Shown: positions 15,973 to 23,635 of the stretch, piece by piece
How positions within the stretch are numbered: the stretch's first letter is position 1
Layout of the letters: each line of letters begins with the position of its first letter
Notes under the pieces: model-generated
The model's input: only the letters and a program-made list of their open reading frames with translations
Databases searched by the model: none
What the model was told of the DNA's origin: nothing
Program-made: the position numbers and the translations under genes
Source: an uncultured Eubacteriales bacterium
GTDB taxonomy: Bacteria > Bacillota > Clostridia > Peptostreptococcales > Anaerovoracaceae
Length of the DNA: 35,415 nt
Direction of reading: 5' to 3'
NCBI GenBank assembly: GCA_900547295.1
Contig: URGK01000016.1
Span: forward strand, 1-35,415

Positions 15973-16001
15973 TTGTAAAAAAAGCCGGCGTATGCTATAA
16001 T
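15973..16001 (+). promoter_or_regulatory. Promoter of tRNA-Leu
   Basis: TTGTAA (15973-15978), 17 bp spacer and a perfect TATAAT (15996-16001), placing the start near 16008, five bases before the mature tRNA. The spacer contains GCCGGCGT (15983-15990), the same eight bases as the tRNA 5' end. Confidence 0.75.
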
Positions 16002-16012
16002 AGTCTCGTTAT

Positions 16013-16099
16013 GCCGGCGTGATGGAATTGGCAGACGTGCGGGACTCAAAATCCCGTGGTGGCAACACCGTATGGGTTCGACCCCCATCGCCGGCACCA
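16013..16099 (+). tRNA. tRNA-Leu (anticodon CAA)
   Basis: The acceptor strands GCCGGCG (16013-16019) and CGCCGGC (16089-16095) pair fully, followed by discriminator A and encoded CCA (16097-16099). The anticodon arm is CGGGA-CTCAAAA-TCCCG, so the anticodon is CAA and it reads UUG. A long variable arm (GTGGTGGCAACACC region) marks it as a class II tRNA, and GGGTTCGACCCCC gives the T arm. The gene sits between the lipoprotein gene and yajC with its own promoter. Confidence 0.97.
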
Positions 16100-16143
16100 T
16101 TTGAGATTAAATTGTTTATAAAAATCGTAAGGAGGATTTTTTT

Positions 16144-16581
16144 ATGAATCAGAGTACTATGAGTATTTTAATGCTGGTATTAATCATTGTAGTTATGTAT
16201 TTCCTTCTGATAAGACCTCAGAAAAAAAAGGAAAAAGCTATAAATGAAATGAGAAACGCAATCAAAGCCGGTGATGAAATCGTTACAATAGGCGGTATCT
16301 GCGGTAAGATTGTAAAGACTAAGGACGAAAGCCTTGTAATTCAGGTTGGCGCAGACAAGGTTAAGTTTGAAATTATGAGATGGGCAGTTTCAAAGGTTGT
16401 AAGCGAGTCATCAGCTCCTGCGCCTGCAGCAGCAGAGGAAGAAGCTGAACCAAAGAAGCCAAGCAGACCTAAGAGAATGAAGGCTGCTGCAGCTCCAGCT
16501 GAAGAAAAGGAAGTTCCTGCAGAAGCACCGGAGGCACCGGAAGCAGCAGAGGAAGCACCTGTGGCTGAAGAAGAAAAATAG
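16144..16581 (+). CDS. yajC: Preprotein translocase accessory subunit YajC with long acidic/Ala-Pro tail
   Basis: A 145-residue protein of the YajC family, a single-pass membrane partner of SecDF. One membrane helix lies at about 6-25, followed by the signature LIRPQKKKEKAINEM and GDEIVTIGGICGKI (residues 43-56). From about residue 86 the protein changes to a low-complexity tail rich in Ala, Glu and Pro with a basic patch (KKPSRPKRMK), ending EEK; E. coli YajC is about 110 residues and lacks such a tail. AAGGAGG (16130-16136) gives a strong start. The gene is followed by a terminator and separated from secDF by a truncated nuclease gene and a small membrane protein gene. Confidence 0.94.
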   Translation: MNQSTMSILMLVLIIVVMYFLLIRPQKKKEKAINEMRNAIKAGDEIVTIGGICGKIVKTKDESLVIQVGADKVKFEIMRWAVSKVVSESSAPAPAAAEEEAEPKKPSRPKRMKAAAAPAEEKEVPAEAPEAPEAAEEAPVAEEEK

Positions 16582-16595
16582 TTTAGAAATATATC

Positions 16596-16629
16596 AAGAC
16601 TGAGTTTTGTTTAAGGCTCAGTCTTTTTT
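16596..16629 (+). terminator. Rho-independent terminator after yajC
   Basis: AAGACTGAG (16596-16604) pairs with CTCAGTCTT (16617-16625) around a 12-nt loop and runs into a T tract up to 16629. Confidence 0.87.
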
Positions 16630-16701
16630 ATTGGTGACTATATTAAATTGTATACAAAAACCTAAAAAATATGTAAAAAATACGTTTTATAGAAAATATG
16701 G

Positions 16702-16730
16702 TTGGCTGATGCAAAATAGCCTCGTATAAT
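16702..16730 (+). promoter_or_regulatory. Promoter upstream of the truncated Rpn gene
   Basis: TTGGCT (16702-16707), 17 bp spacer and a perfect TATAAT (16725-16730). The start would be near 16737, which is already inside the region that corresponds to internal codons of full-length relatives. Confidence 0.6.
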
Positions 16731-17425
16731 TATTTAATGACCTTGCGTTCTCTATTAACGGAAAATCTATGTTCTTCTGCGAACAGCAGTCAACCAAATC
16801 AGGAAATATAGCACTTAGAATGGCATCATATTTTGGTAAGACGCTAGATATGATGTTTGGAAGCGAAATATACGGAACAAGGAAAGTGATGATGCCTGCA
16901 CCTGTATTTTATGTTTTTTATTTAGGCAAGCCGGACGCACCGGAAGTGGAAACTTTCAGACTGTCAGACCACTATAAAGAAAATGCACCGGAAAACTCGA
17001 TAGAAGTTGTGGTAAAAGTATATAATATATGTTATTCTGAAAACAAGGAAATACTGAAAAGAAGCAAGACACTTAGGGAATATAGCCTGTTCATATCGTA
17101 TGTAAATGAAAATCTTGACAAAGGTATGGACCTTGAAGATGCTGTAGCTGCTGCGGTAAAGAGAGCAAAGAGAGCAGGTATTCTTGCGGATTTTCTTAAT
17201 AAGTATGCAACGGAGGTCGAAGGTATGCTTAAGGGAATAACAGTAGAAGAATACGGAGAGGTTATGAAGCGTGAGGGCTTTGATGACGGCAAAGCAGCAG
17301 GGCTTGCAGAAGGTGAAAAAATCAAGACACTTGAGATGGCTAAGGCCATGAAAGACGAGAATGTTGATATAGAAATCATAGCTAAAGTTTCAGGTCTGCC
17401 TAAAGAGAAGATAGAGATGTTGTAA
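16730..17425 (+). pseudogene. Rpn-family recombination-promoting nuclease/putative transposase, 5'-truncated
   Basis: The frame is open from 16730 (stop TAA just before) to the stop at 17425. It reads NDLAFSINGK followed by MFFCEQQST and NIALRMASYFGKTLD, matching the PD-(D/E)XK core of Rpn proteins where ND and E-x-Q are catalytic. It continues to a family-typical C-terminus with DDGKAAGLAEGEK and EIIAKVSGLPKEKIEML. About 40-50 N-terminal residues that precede the ND motif in full-length proteins are absent. If translated, the likely first codon is ATG 16769 (218 residues), after the ND motif, with only a weak GGAAA site. The gene sits between the yajC terminator and its own terminator, so it looks like an insertion that separated yajC from the TIGR04086-type gene and secDF. 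Probably inactive. Confidence 0.75.
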
Positions 17426-17442
17426 CATATATGCATACTAGG

Positions 17443-17482
17443 GGGCATATACGGTCTTTTGAAGATTGTGTGTGCTCTTTTT
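17443..17482 (+). terminator. Terminator after the truncated Rpn gene
   Basis: GGGCATATAC (17443-17452) pairs, with G-U pairs, with GTGTGTGCTC (17468-17477); an inner GGTCTT/AAGATT helix continues the hairpin; TTTTT follows (17478-17482). Confidence 0.72.
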
Positions 17483-17551
17483 GTGTGTTTTCAGTCTTTT
17501 TTAACTGTGCAGGGTATATACATATATCATCATAACTAAATGGAGGTATGT

Positions 17552-17917
17552 ATGGACATATTAAAAAAGAGCATCAAAGCTTTTGTTATCTGCATTGTGC
17601 TGTTTATAATGCTGACCGCTCTTGCTTCACTTCTGATGCAGACAGGTATTCTTCCCGGCAGTACTGCAAGGCTGTGTATGTATGTTATTCTTTCGCTGTG
17701 CTGTTTCTTTGCAGGGTTTATGGCTGCAGGAGTATTTACTATTAAGGGGATACTGTCGGGGATCGGCGCTTCAATTGTTTTCGTTATTTTTGTCTGGTGC
17801 GGAATTTCGCTGTATACAGGAGAATTTAACCCTGTAAGTTTAATAAACAAGATGAATTTCATACCGGCAGCGGCAGGAATGATGGGCGGCATAGTGGGCA
17901 GCAACACAAAAAAGTGA
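17552..17917 (+). CDS. TIGR04086-type small membrane protein
   Basis: A 121-residue protein with four predicted membrane segments (about 8-30, 40-62, 66-90 and 98-116) and no catalytic motif. The pattern, including ARLCMYVILSLCCFFAGFMA, GILSGIGAS and the final IPAAAGMMGGIVGSN, agrees with the TIGR04086 family, which in Clostridia lies between yajC and secD/secF. The family's function is unknown; the neighbourhood suggests a link to the Sec membrane machinery. The ATG at 17552 is chosen because GGAGGT (17542-17547) precedes it; an ATG four codons upstream would place this site inside the gene. secDF begins 130 nt later behind its own promoter. Confidence 0.75.
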   Translation: MDILKKSIKAFVICIVLFIMLTALASLLMQTGILPGSTARLCMYVILSLCCFFAGFMAAGVFTIKGILSGIGASIVFVIFVWCGISLYTGEFNPVSLINKMNFIPAAAGMMGGIVGSNTKK

Positions 17918-17947
17918 TGGTTTTGTGTCTAAAATCCTGTATTTCTC

Positions 17948-17976
17948 TTGTGTCATAAGCAAAAAAGTAGTAAAAT
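17948..17976 (+). promoter_or_regulatory. Putative promoter of secDF
   Basis: TTGTGT (17948-17953), 17 bp spacer, TAAAAT (17971-17976); the leader of about 65 nt contains a small GGCA/TGCC hairpin (17998-18013). The elements are moderate matches to consensus. Confidence 0.45.
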
Positions 17977-18047
17977 GTTATGAGTTATGTTTAAGATGGC
18001 ACAGTTTTATGCCAAACACAAATACATAAGAGAAAGCAGGTAATAAT

Positions 18048-20327
18048 ATGAGTCAAAACTTTAAAAGAGTACTGTCAATAATACTCATTGTATTTACAGT
18101 ATTCGCATGGTATGTCACCATCTTCGGAATCGGCAAAATCGAGCCGATCAAAGACAAGCTTAACTTAGGACTGGACATCAAGGGCGGCGTATACGTCGTA
18201 ATGGAAGCCCAAACCGATTATACAGGTGAAGAACTTTCAAATCTGATGGAACAGACCAAGACTGTAATGGAAAACCGTGTTTATGAAATGGGGTTTTCAG
18301 AAGCAGTTGTAACTATAGAGGGAAGCAAAAGGCTTAGAATAGAGCTTCCGGGCGCAGAAGATGCGGAAGAAGCAATCAGCCAGATCGGACAGGTTGCACA
18401 GCTTCAGTTCATGCTTGCAGACGGAACTGTTGTAGTTGACGGAGGCAATGTCAAGGACGCAACAGCCGGCACAAGCCAGGAGTCAACAGGATATGTTGTA
18501 AACATACAGTTTGACAGCGAGGGAGCAAGCAAGTTCGAAGAAGGCTCCAGAAAAGCATTCTACGGTGAAGTTGAAAACAAGATGCAGGATCAGGGCGTAT
18601 CAAGCAACAAATGTATTGCTATCGTGCTTGACGACAATATTATAACTGCACCTGAGGTACAGAATGTAATCAGTGGCGGAAGCTGCCAGATAACAGGTAA
18701 TTACACAAGTGAATCAGCATCAAATCTGGCTGCGCTTATCAGAGGCGGTTCACTTCCTGTAACACTCAAGGAAGTAACATCTTCAACACAGTCGGCATCA
18801 ATAGGCTACAATGCGCTTGAAAAGAGCGTTATCGCAGGAGCTATAGGCTTTGCCCTTATTTTCATACTTATGATTGCAGCATACAGATTCCTCGGACTTA
18901 TTGCAAATGTAGCGCTAATGCTTTACATAATACTTGTATTATGGGCAATGGCATTCTCGGGAAGTACACTGACACTGCCAGGTATTGCGGGTATCATACT
19001 CGGCATCGGTATGGCAGTTGACGCCAACGTAATCATATTCTCAAGAATAAGAGAAGAAATGAGCGCGGGCAAATCGGTAAGGATTTCGTGCGAATCCGGT
19101 TTCCACAATGCGTTATCAGCTATCATGGACGGACAGATTACAACTCTTATCGCAGGTGTTGTTCTATACGAGGTTGGTTCAGCTACAGTTAAAGGATTTG
19201 CCGTAACATTAATGCTGGGCGTTATCTTCAGTATTATTTCAGGCGTGCTTATCACAAGACTTTATCTTGAAACCTTTATCGGTCTCAAGAGAGAAGAGCC
19301 TAAGAAATCACTGTTTGGCGTTAAGGAGGACGGATCAGCAAGCTTCCACATCAGGAAGTTCTTCCACGTGCTCAGACACAGAAAGATTTACTATATTATC
19401 AGTATTGCAATAATCCTGTGCGGATTTATCGTAGGCGGTATCAGAGGCTTTAACTACGGTATCGACTTCACAGGCGGTACTACAATGACTGTCGAAATGA
19501 ACAAGCAGGTTGATTTTGCAGATGTAAACAAGGTGCTTGATGAATTCGACGCCGAAAACGTAAGCCTTGTATATGGCGGAACTGATAACACTCAGGTAAT
19601 AATCAGAACAACAACATTCTTTGATAATGCTGCCAGAGGAGAGATCTTCGATTCAATGCAAAAAGAATTCAATTGTCCGGATGACGGACTTATAGCGTCA
19701 GAGCAGTTCGGACCTGCCGTAGGTGATGAGCTCAAGGCAAATGCTGTCAAGGCAGTCCTTATAGCTGCATTATGCATGCTTATATACATCGTAGTAAGAT
19801 TCAGAAAAATACCGTTTGGTGTAGCCGCTCTTGCAGGTGTATTCCACGACGTACTTATAGTAATCGCATTCTACGGAATATTCCATGTTACTATCAATAA
19901 TCCGTTTATCGCAGGTATCCTTACAGTTGTAGGTTACTCCATAAACGATACTATAGTAATCTTCGACAGAATAAGAGAAAACCTTGGTCTTACCAAGAAA
20001 CGTGACCTTATGGAGCTTACGGACACAAGTGTAAATCAGGTACTGGGAAGATCACTTATGACATCAGCAACAACTCTGATCGTTATGATTCCTATGTACA
20101 TTATGGTTTCAGCATCAATCAGACAGTTCATACTCCCGCTGATGGTAGGTGTAATCGTAGGCGCAGCTTCATCGATATTCGTATGCTCACCGATTTACTA
20201 TGACCTCACAAAGCTTTCCGAAAAAAGAAAGAACAACGGAGGCGGCGGAAGCAAAAAGAAATACCAGGGAGCTCCAAAAAAAGAAAAAGAAAAACCTAAA
20301 GATTACGGCGAAGGCGCAATAGTTTAG
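18048..20327 (+). CDS. secDF: Protein translocase subunit SecDF (natural SecD-SecF fusion)
   Basis: A 759-residue membrane protein that uses the proton gradient to pull exported proteins out of SecYEG. The SecD half has TM1 at about 8-27, LGLDIKGGVYVVMEA (39-53), a large extracytoplasmic P1 region, and the membrane block with GIAGIILGIGMAVDANVIIF. The SecF half begins near residue 430 with its own TM and GFNYGIDFTGGTTM (about 475-488), an extracytoplasmic domain, and GYSINDTIVIFDRIREN. The tail is lysine-rich. Fusion of both halves into one protein occurs in bacilli and some clostridia. The next gene, rel, starts 35 nt downstream; no terminator separates them. Confidence 0.97.
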   Translation: MSQNFKRVLSIILIVFTVFAWYVTIFGIGKIEPIKDKLNLGLDIKGGVYVVMEAQTDYTGEELSNLMEQTKTVMENRVYEMGFSEAVVTIEGSKRLRIELPGAEDAEEAISQIGQVAQLQFMLADGTVVVDGGNVKDATAGTSQESTGYVVNIQFDSEGASKFEEGSRKAFYGEVENKMQDQGVSSNKCIAIVLDDNIITAPEVQNVISGGSCQITGNYTSESASNLAALIRGGSLPVTLKEVTSSTQSASIGYNALEKSVIAGAIGFALIFILMIAAYRFLGLIANVALMLYIILVLWAMAFSGSTLTLPGIAGIILGIGMAVDANVIIFSRIREEMSAGKSVRISCESGFHNALSAIMDGQITTLIAGVVLYEVGSATVKGFAVTLMLGVIFSIISGVLITRLYLETFIGLKREEPKKSLFGVKEDGSASFHIRKFFHVLRHRKIYYIISIAIILCGFIVGGIRGFNYGIDFTGGTTMTVEMNKQVDFADVNKVLDEFDAENVSLVYGGTDNTQVIIRTTTFFDNAARGEIFDSMQKEFNCPDDGLIASEQFGPAVGDELKANAVKAVLIAALCMLIYIVVRFRKIPFGVAALAGVFHDVLIVIAFYGIFHVTINNPFIAGILTVVGYSINDTIVIFDRIRENLGLTKKRDLMELTDTSVNQVLGRSLMTSATTLIVMIPMYIMVSASIRQFILPLMVGVIVGAASSIFVCSPIYYDLTKLSEKRKNNGGGGSKKKYQGAPKKEKEKPKDYGEGAIV

Positions 20328-20362
20328 TTATTACAGTTTTTCGACAGTTTAAAGGAATACAG

Positions 20363-22546
20363 ATGAATCGCAGACAGCAGTTTTTAGATGACATTTTGAA
20401 TATTAATCCCAATTATGATGTTGACCTTATCAACAAAGCATACTCCATAGCAGAGGATATGCACAACGGACAGCTCAGAAAATCAGGTGAGCCGTATATA
20501 ATTCACCCGATTGAAGTTGCTCGTATACTTGCAGAGCTTGGAATGGATGATGAAACTCTCGTTGCAGGTCTGCTTCACGATGTCATAGAGGATACTCCGT
20601 ATACAAAGGAACAGCTCAAAGCCGAATTCGGCGAAGAAGTGCTGCTTCTGGTCGACGGAGTTACCAAGCTGGGTTCCATCGTATTTGAAAACAAAGAGGA
20701 AAAACAGGCCGAAAACCTGAGAAAAATGTTCCTTGCAATGTCAAAGGACATCAGAGTTTTAATTATAAAGCTGGCGGACAGGCTTCACAATCTCAGAACA
20801 ATCAACTATATGACAGAGGAGAAGATTAAAGAAAAGTGCAGAGAAACACTTGAAATCTACGCTCCTCTTGCCAGCAGGCTGGGAATATACACTATGAAGT
20901 TCGAGATGGAGGATATTGCCCTTAAATATCTGGAGCCTGAAGCCTACTATGAGCTTGCCGAAAAGGTAAGCGCAAGAAAAGGCGAAAGGGAGGCTGTAAT
21001 AAATCAGGTTATAGCTGAGGTTAAGAAAGCCCTCGACGATTTCAATATCAAATGTGAAATCATGGGCCGTTCCAAGCACTTTTACAGCATCTACCGCAAG
21101 ATGAAATATCAGCACAAGCAGCTCGATGAAATCTTTGACCTTACTGCAATCAGAGTAATTGTAGAGTCGGTCAAGGACTGCTATGCTGTACTTGGCATAG
21201 TCCATACAATGTGGAAGCCTATACCGGGTAAATTCAAAGACTATATAGCTATGCCAAAGCCTAATATGTATCAGTCGCTTCATACTACAGTAATAGGCGA
21301 CAACGGAGATCCTTTTGAAATCCAGATAAGAACCTATGAGATGCACAAGATTGCCGAATACGGTATTGCTGCGCACTGGAAATACAAAGAAGGAATTAAA
21401 TCCGACAAAGAAGAAGTAAAACTTGCATGGCTCAGACAGACGCTTGAACTCCAGAAAGATATGGACGATCCGAGAGAGTTCATGGAGACACTCAAAGTGG
21501 ATCTGTTTGCAAGTCAGGTTTATGTATTTACACCAAGAGGTGACGTGCTGGAGCTACCTGCTGGCTCCACACCTCTTGATTTTGCATTTAAAATACATTC
21601 AGATATAGGGTGCAAATGTGTGGGCGCCAAAATCAACGGCAAAATAGTTACAATCAACCACACTCTGCAAAACGGTGATATTGTTGAAATACTTACAAAT
21701 CCAAACTCATCGGGACCTAATATCGACTGGCTCAGAATTGCCAAGAGCAGTACGGCAAGAACCAAGATAAGACAGTACCTCAAAAAAGAAAACCGCTCGG
21801 GTACTATAGACAAGGGCAAGGATGCCATTGACAAATATATGCGCAAAAAAGGCTACGACCCTAACGAAGTCCTTAAATCAGCATATATCAACAAAGCGGT
21901 AAAGGAATTAAAATATCATTCACTTGATGATTTTTACACGCAGATAAGTCAGGGAGGCACCATATTAGGCAAGGCTGCCACCCTCATTATCAGCCTGTTC
22001 AAAGAACAGAAAAAAGCAGAAGAAGAGAAATCCAAAAACGAAATTACCGCAATCGAAACAAAACCTGTCAGCAAACATACAAGATCCAGATACAACGACG
22101 CCGGCGTTAAAGTCAAAGGCGTTGACAACCTTCTGGTGAGAGTATCCAAATGCTGCAGTCCGGTTCCGGGAGATCAGATTATAGGATATATAACCAAAGG
22201 GAGAGGAGTTTCAGTACACAGAGTTGACTGTCCTAATATAGTTAATCTTCCCGAAAGTGAAAAAGCAAGATTTATAGAGGTTGAATGGAGCGGCGGAGAA
22301 AAAGCCATTTCCTACAACACAGATATCTCTATAATTGCCGAGGACAGAAAGGGTATGTTTGCAGACATTTCAAGAACCTGCGAGGATATGGACGTTCATA
22401 TTGCAGGAGTAAATGCGAGATCAGACAAGGACAATGTCGTTCATATGACAATGACTCTGGCGCTTTCCGATACGGGAGAAATCCAGAAAGTCCTCAGAAA
22501 TCTCAAAAACATACACGGTGTTATAGACGTATACAGGAGCAATTAG
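20363..22546 (+). CDS. rel: Bifunctional (p)ppGpp synthetase/hydrolase Rel
   Basis: A 727-residue long RelA/SpoT homologue that makes and degrades the alarmone (p)ppGpp on ribosomes during starvation. The hydrolase domain keeps IIHP (H48) and HDVIED (72-77), so hydrolysis is probably active. The synthetase domain is visible around residues 225-340: GRSKHFYSIYRKM, FDLTAIRVIV, PKPNMYQSLHTTV, and FEIQIRT with the catalytic glutamate. The TGS domain starts at VYVFTPRGDVLELPAGSTPL (about 390); a zinc-finger-like CCSPVPGD precedes the C-terminal ACT domain (about 650-727). All regulatory domains are present. It lies between secDF and dtd, a typical clostridial order, though recJ and apt, often found there, are missing. 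Confidence 0.97.
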   Translation: MNRRQQFLDDILNINPNYDVDLINKAYSIAEDMHNGQLRKSGEPYIIHPIEVARILAELGMDDETLVAGLLHDVIEDTPYTKEQLKAEFGEEVLLLVDGVTKLGSIVFENKEEKQAENLRKMFLAMSKDIRVLIIKLADRLHNLRTINYMTEEKIKEKCRETLEIYAPLASRLGIYTMKFEMEDIALKYLEPEAYYELAEKVSARKGEREAVINQVIAEVKKALDDFNIKCEIMGRSKHFYSIYRKMKYQHKQLDEIFDLTAIRVIVESVKDCYAVLGIVHTMWKPIPGKFKDYIAMPKPNMYQSLHTTVIGDNGDPFEIQIRTYEMHKIAEYGIAAHWKYKEGIKSDKEEVKLAWLRQTLELQKDMDDPREFMETLKVDLFASQVYVFTPRGDVLELPAGSTPLDFAFKIHSDIGCKCVGAKINGKIVTINHTLQNGDIVEILTNPNSSGPNIDWLRIAKSSTARTKIRQYLKKENRSGTIDKGKDAIDKYMRKKGYDPNEVLKSAYINKAVKELKYHSLDDFYTQISQGGTILGKAATLIISLFKEQKKAEEEKSKNEITAIETKPVSKHTRSRYNDAGVKVKGVDNLLVRVSKCCSPVPGDQIIGYITKGRGVSVHRVDCPNIVNLPESEKARFIEVEWSGGEKAISYNTDISIIAEDRKGMFADISRTCEDMDVHIAGVNARSDKDNVVHMTMTLALSDTGEIQKVLRNLKNIHGVIDVYRSN

Positions 22547-22553
22547 ATTTAAA

Positions 22554-23003
22554 ATGAGAGCAGTAGTACAGAGAGTAACAAAATCAAGTGTGACCGTAGA
22601 CGGACAGATTACAGGTGCGACAGACGAGGGGCTTGTAGTCCTCATAGGTGTTGAGAAGGGAGATACCGACAAAGACGCCGGATATATTGCGGACAAGGTT
22701 TCGGGCCTCAGAATATTTGAGGACGAAAACGAAAAAATGAACCTGTCGGTAAAGGATGTCGGCGGCAGTATTCTTGCAATATCACAGTTTACTCTGCTGG
22801 GAGATGTACGCAAAGGCAAACGCCCCAGCTTTATAACTGCGGAAGACCCCGAAATTGCAAACAGACTTTATCAGCAGGTCTGCGAGAACATAAGAAATCA
22901 GGGGATTAAAGTTGAAACAGGAATATTTCAGGCGCATATGCTTGTAAAAATAAATAATAACGGCCCGGTGACAATACTGCTGGACAGCCGTAAAACTTTT
23001 TAA
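22554..23003 (+). CDS. dtd: D-aminoacyl-tRNA deacylase
   Basis: A 149-residue DTD enzyme that frees tRNAs charged with D-amino acids (or Gly on tRNA-Ala). Visible motifs are MRAVVQRVTKSSVTVDG at the start, the SQFTLLGD catalytic segment (78-85), and NNGPVTILLDS near the C-terminus, which carries the Gly-cisPro chirality filter. Length is exactly that of the family (about 145-150). It starts 7 nt after the rel stop, consistent with the conserved rel-dtd pair, and is followed after 11 nt by a metallo-beta-lactamase-fold hydrolase. Confidence 0.96.
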   Translation: MRAVVQRVTKSSVTVDGQITGATDEGLVVLIGVEKGDTDKDAGYIADKVSGLRIFEDENEKMNLSVKDVGGSILAISQFTLLGDVRKGKRPSFITAEDPEIANRLYQQVCENIRNQGIKVETGIFQAHMLVKINNNGPVTILLDSRKTF

Positions 23004-23014
23004 AGAGGTGGAAT

Positions 23015-23635
23015 ATGAAAATAGTAAATATACCTACAGGAATGCTGCAGGCAAACACATACCTTGTATGTGATGAAACCAGCAGACTCGGCTTTATAGT
23101 TGACCTTGGCGGATACAGCAGGGAACTCAAAAACATAATCGAAAAAAATGACATTCAGATACAGTATATAGTTCTGACTCACGGTCACGGAGACCATATA
23201 GGCGGAGTACAGGAGCATCTCAGGGATTTTCCTGATGCAAAGGTTGTATGTTCAAGAGCAGAGGAAAAAATGCTTCTGGATCCGGAATTAAACGAAGCTC
23301 ATCACTTTGGTCCTGAAAAAGTATCTTTCAAGCCGGACATACTTGTTGATGACGGTGATACCCTGACTGTAGGCAATATGACAATGAAATTCATAATGAC
23401 TCCGGGACATACAGAGGGCGGAATGTGCATACTGGTTGATGACGTGCTGTTCAGCGGAGATACGCTGTTCTGCAGATCAATAGGAAGAACAGACCTTGCA
23501 GGCGGTGATTTCAGAACAATTATGGAATCAATCAAAAAGAAGCTGTTCCTGCTACCGGACGAAACACAGGTGCTTCCAGGACATATGGGACCTACCACAA
23601 TAGGATTTGAAAAGGAGAACAATCCTTTTGTATAA
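23015..23635 (+). CDS. MBL-fold metallo-hydrolase (glyoxalase II-like)
   Basis: A 206-residue metallo-beta-lactamase fold protein. Metal ligands are in LTHGHGDHIGG (H56, H58, D60, H61), TPGHTEGG, FSGDTLF and PGHMGPTT. The small size and the final F-E-x-x-N-N-P-F motif place it in the YcbL/GloB-like group found next to dtd and hemZ in Clostridia. Hydroxyacylglutathione hydrolase activity is a guess, as many anaerobes lack glutathione. AAAGAGGTGG precedes the ATG. Its end overlaps the TTG start of hemZ by 8 nt. Confidence 0.88.
   Translation: MKIVNIPTGMLQANTYLVCDETSRLGFIVDLGGYSRELKNIIEKNDIQIQYIVLTHGHGDHIGGVQEHLRDFPDAKVVCSRAEEKMLLDPELNEAHHFGPEKVSFKPDILVDDGDTLTVGNMTMKFIMTPGHTEGGMCILVDDVLFSGDTLFCRSIGRTDLAGGDFRTIMESIKKKLFLLPDETQVLPGHMGPTTIGFEKENNPFV

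Noticed and set aside
20759..21376. A 205-codon open frame on the minus strand within rel.
   Set aside because: Antisense shadow of a strongly conserved coding region, with no recognisable domain or start signal.
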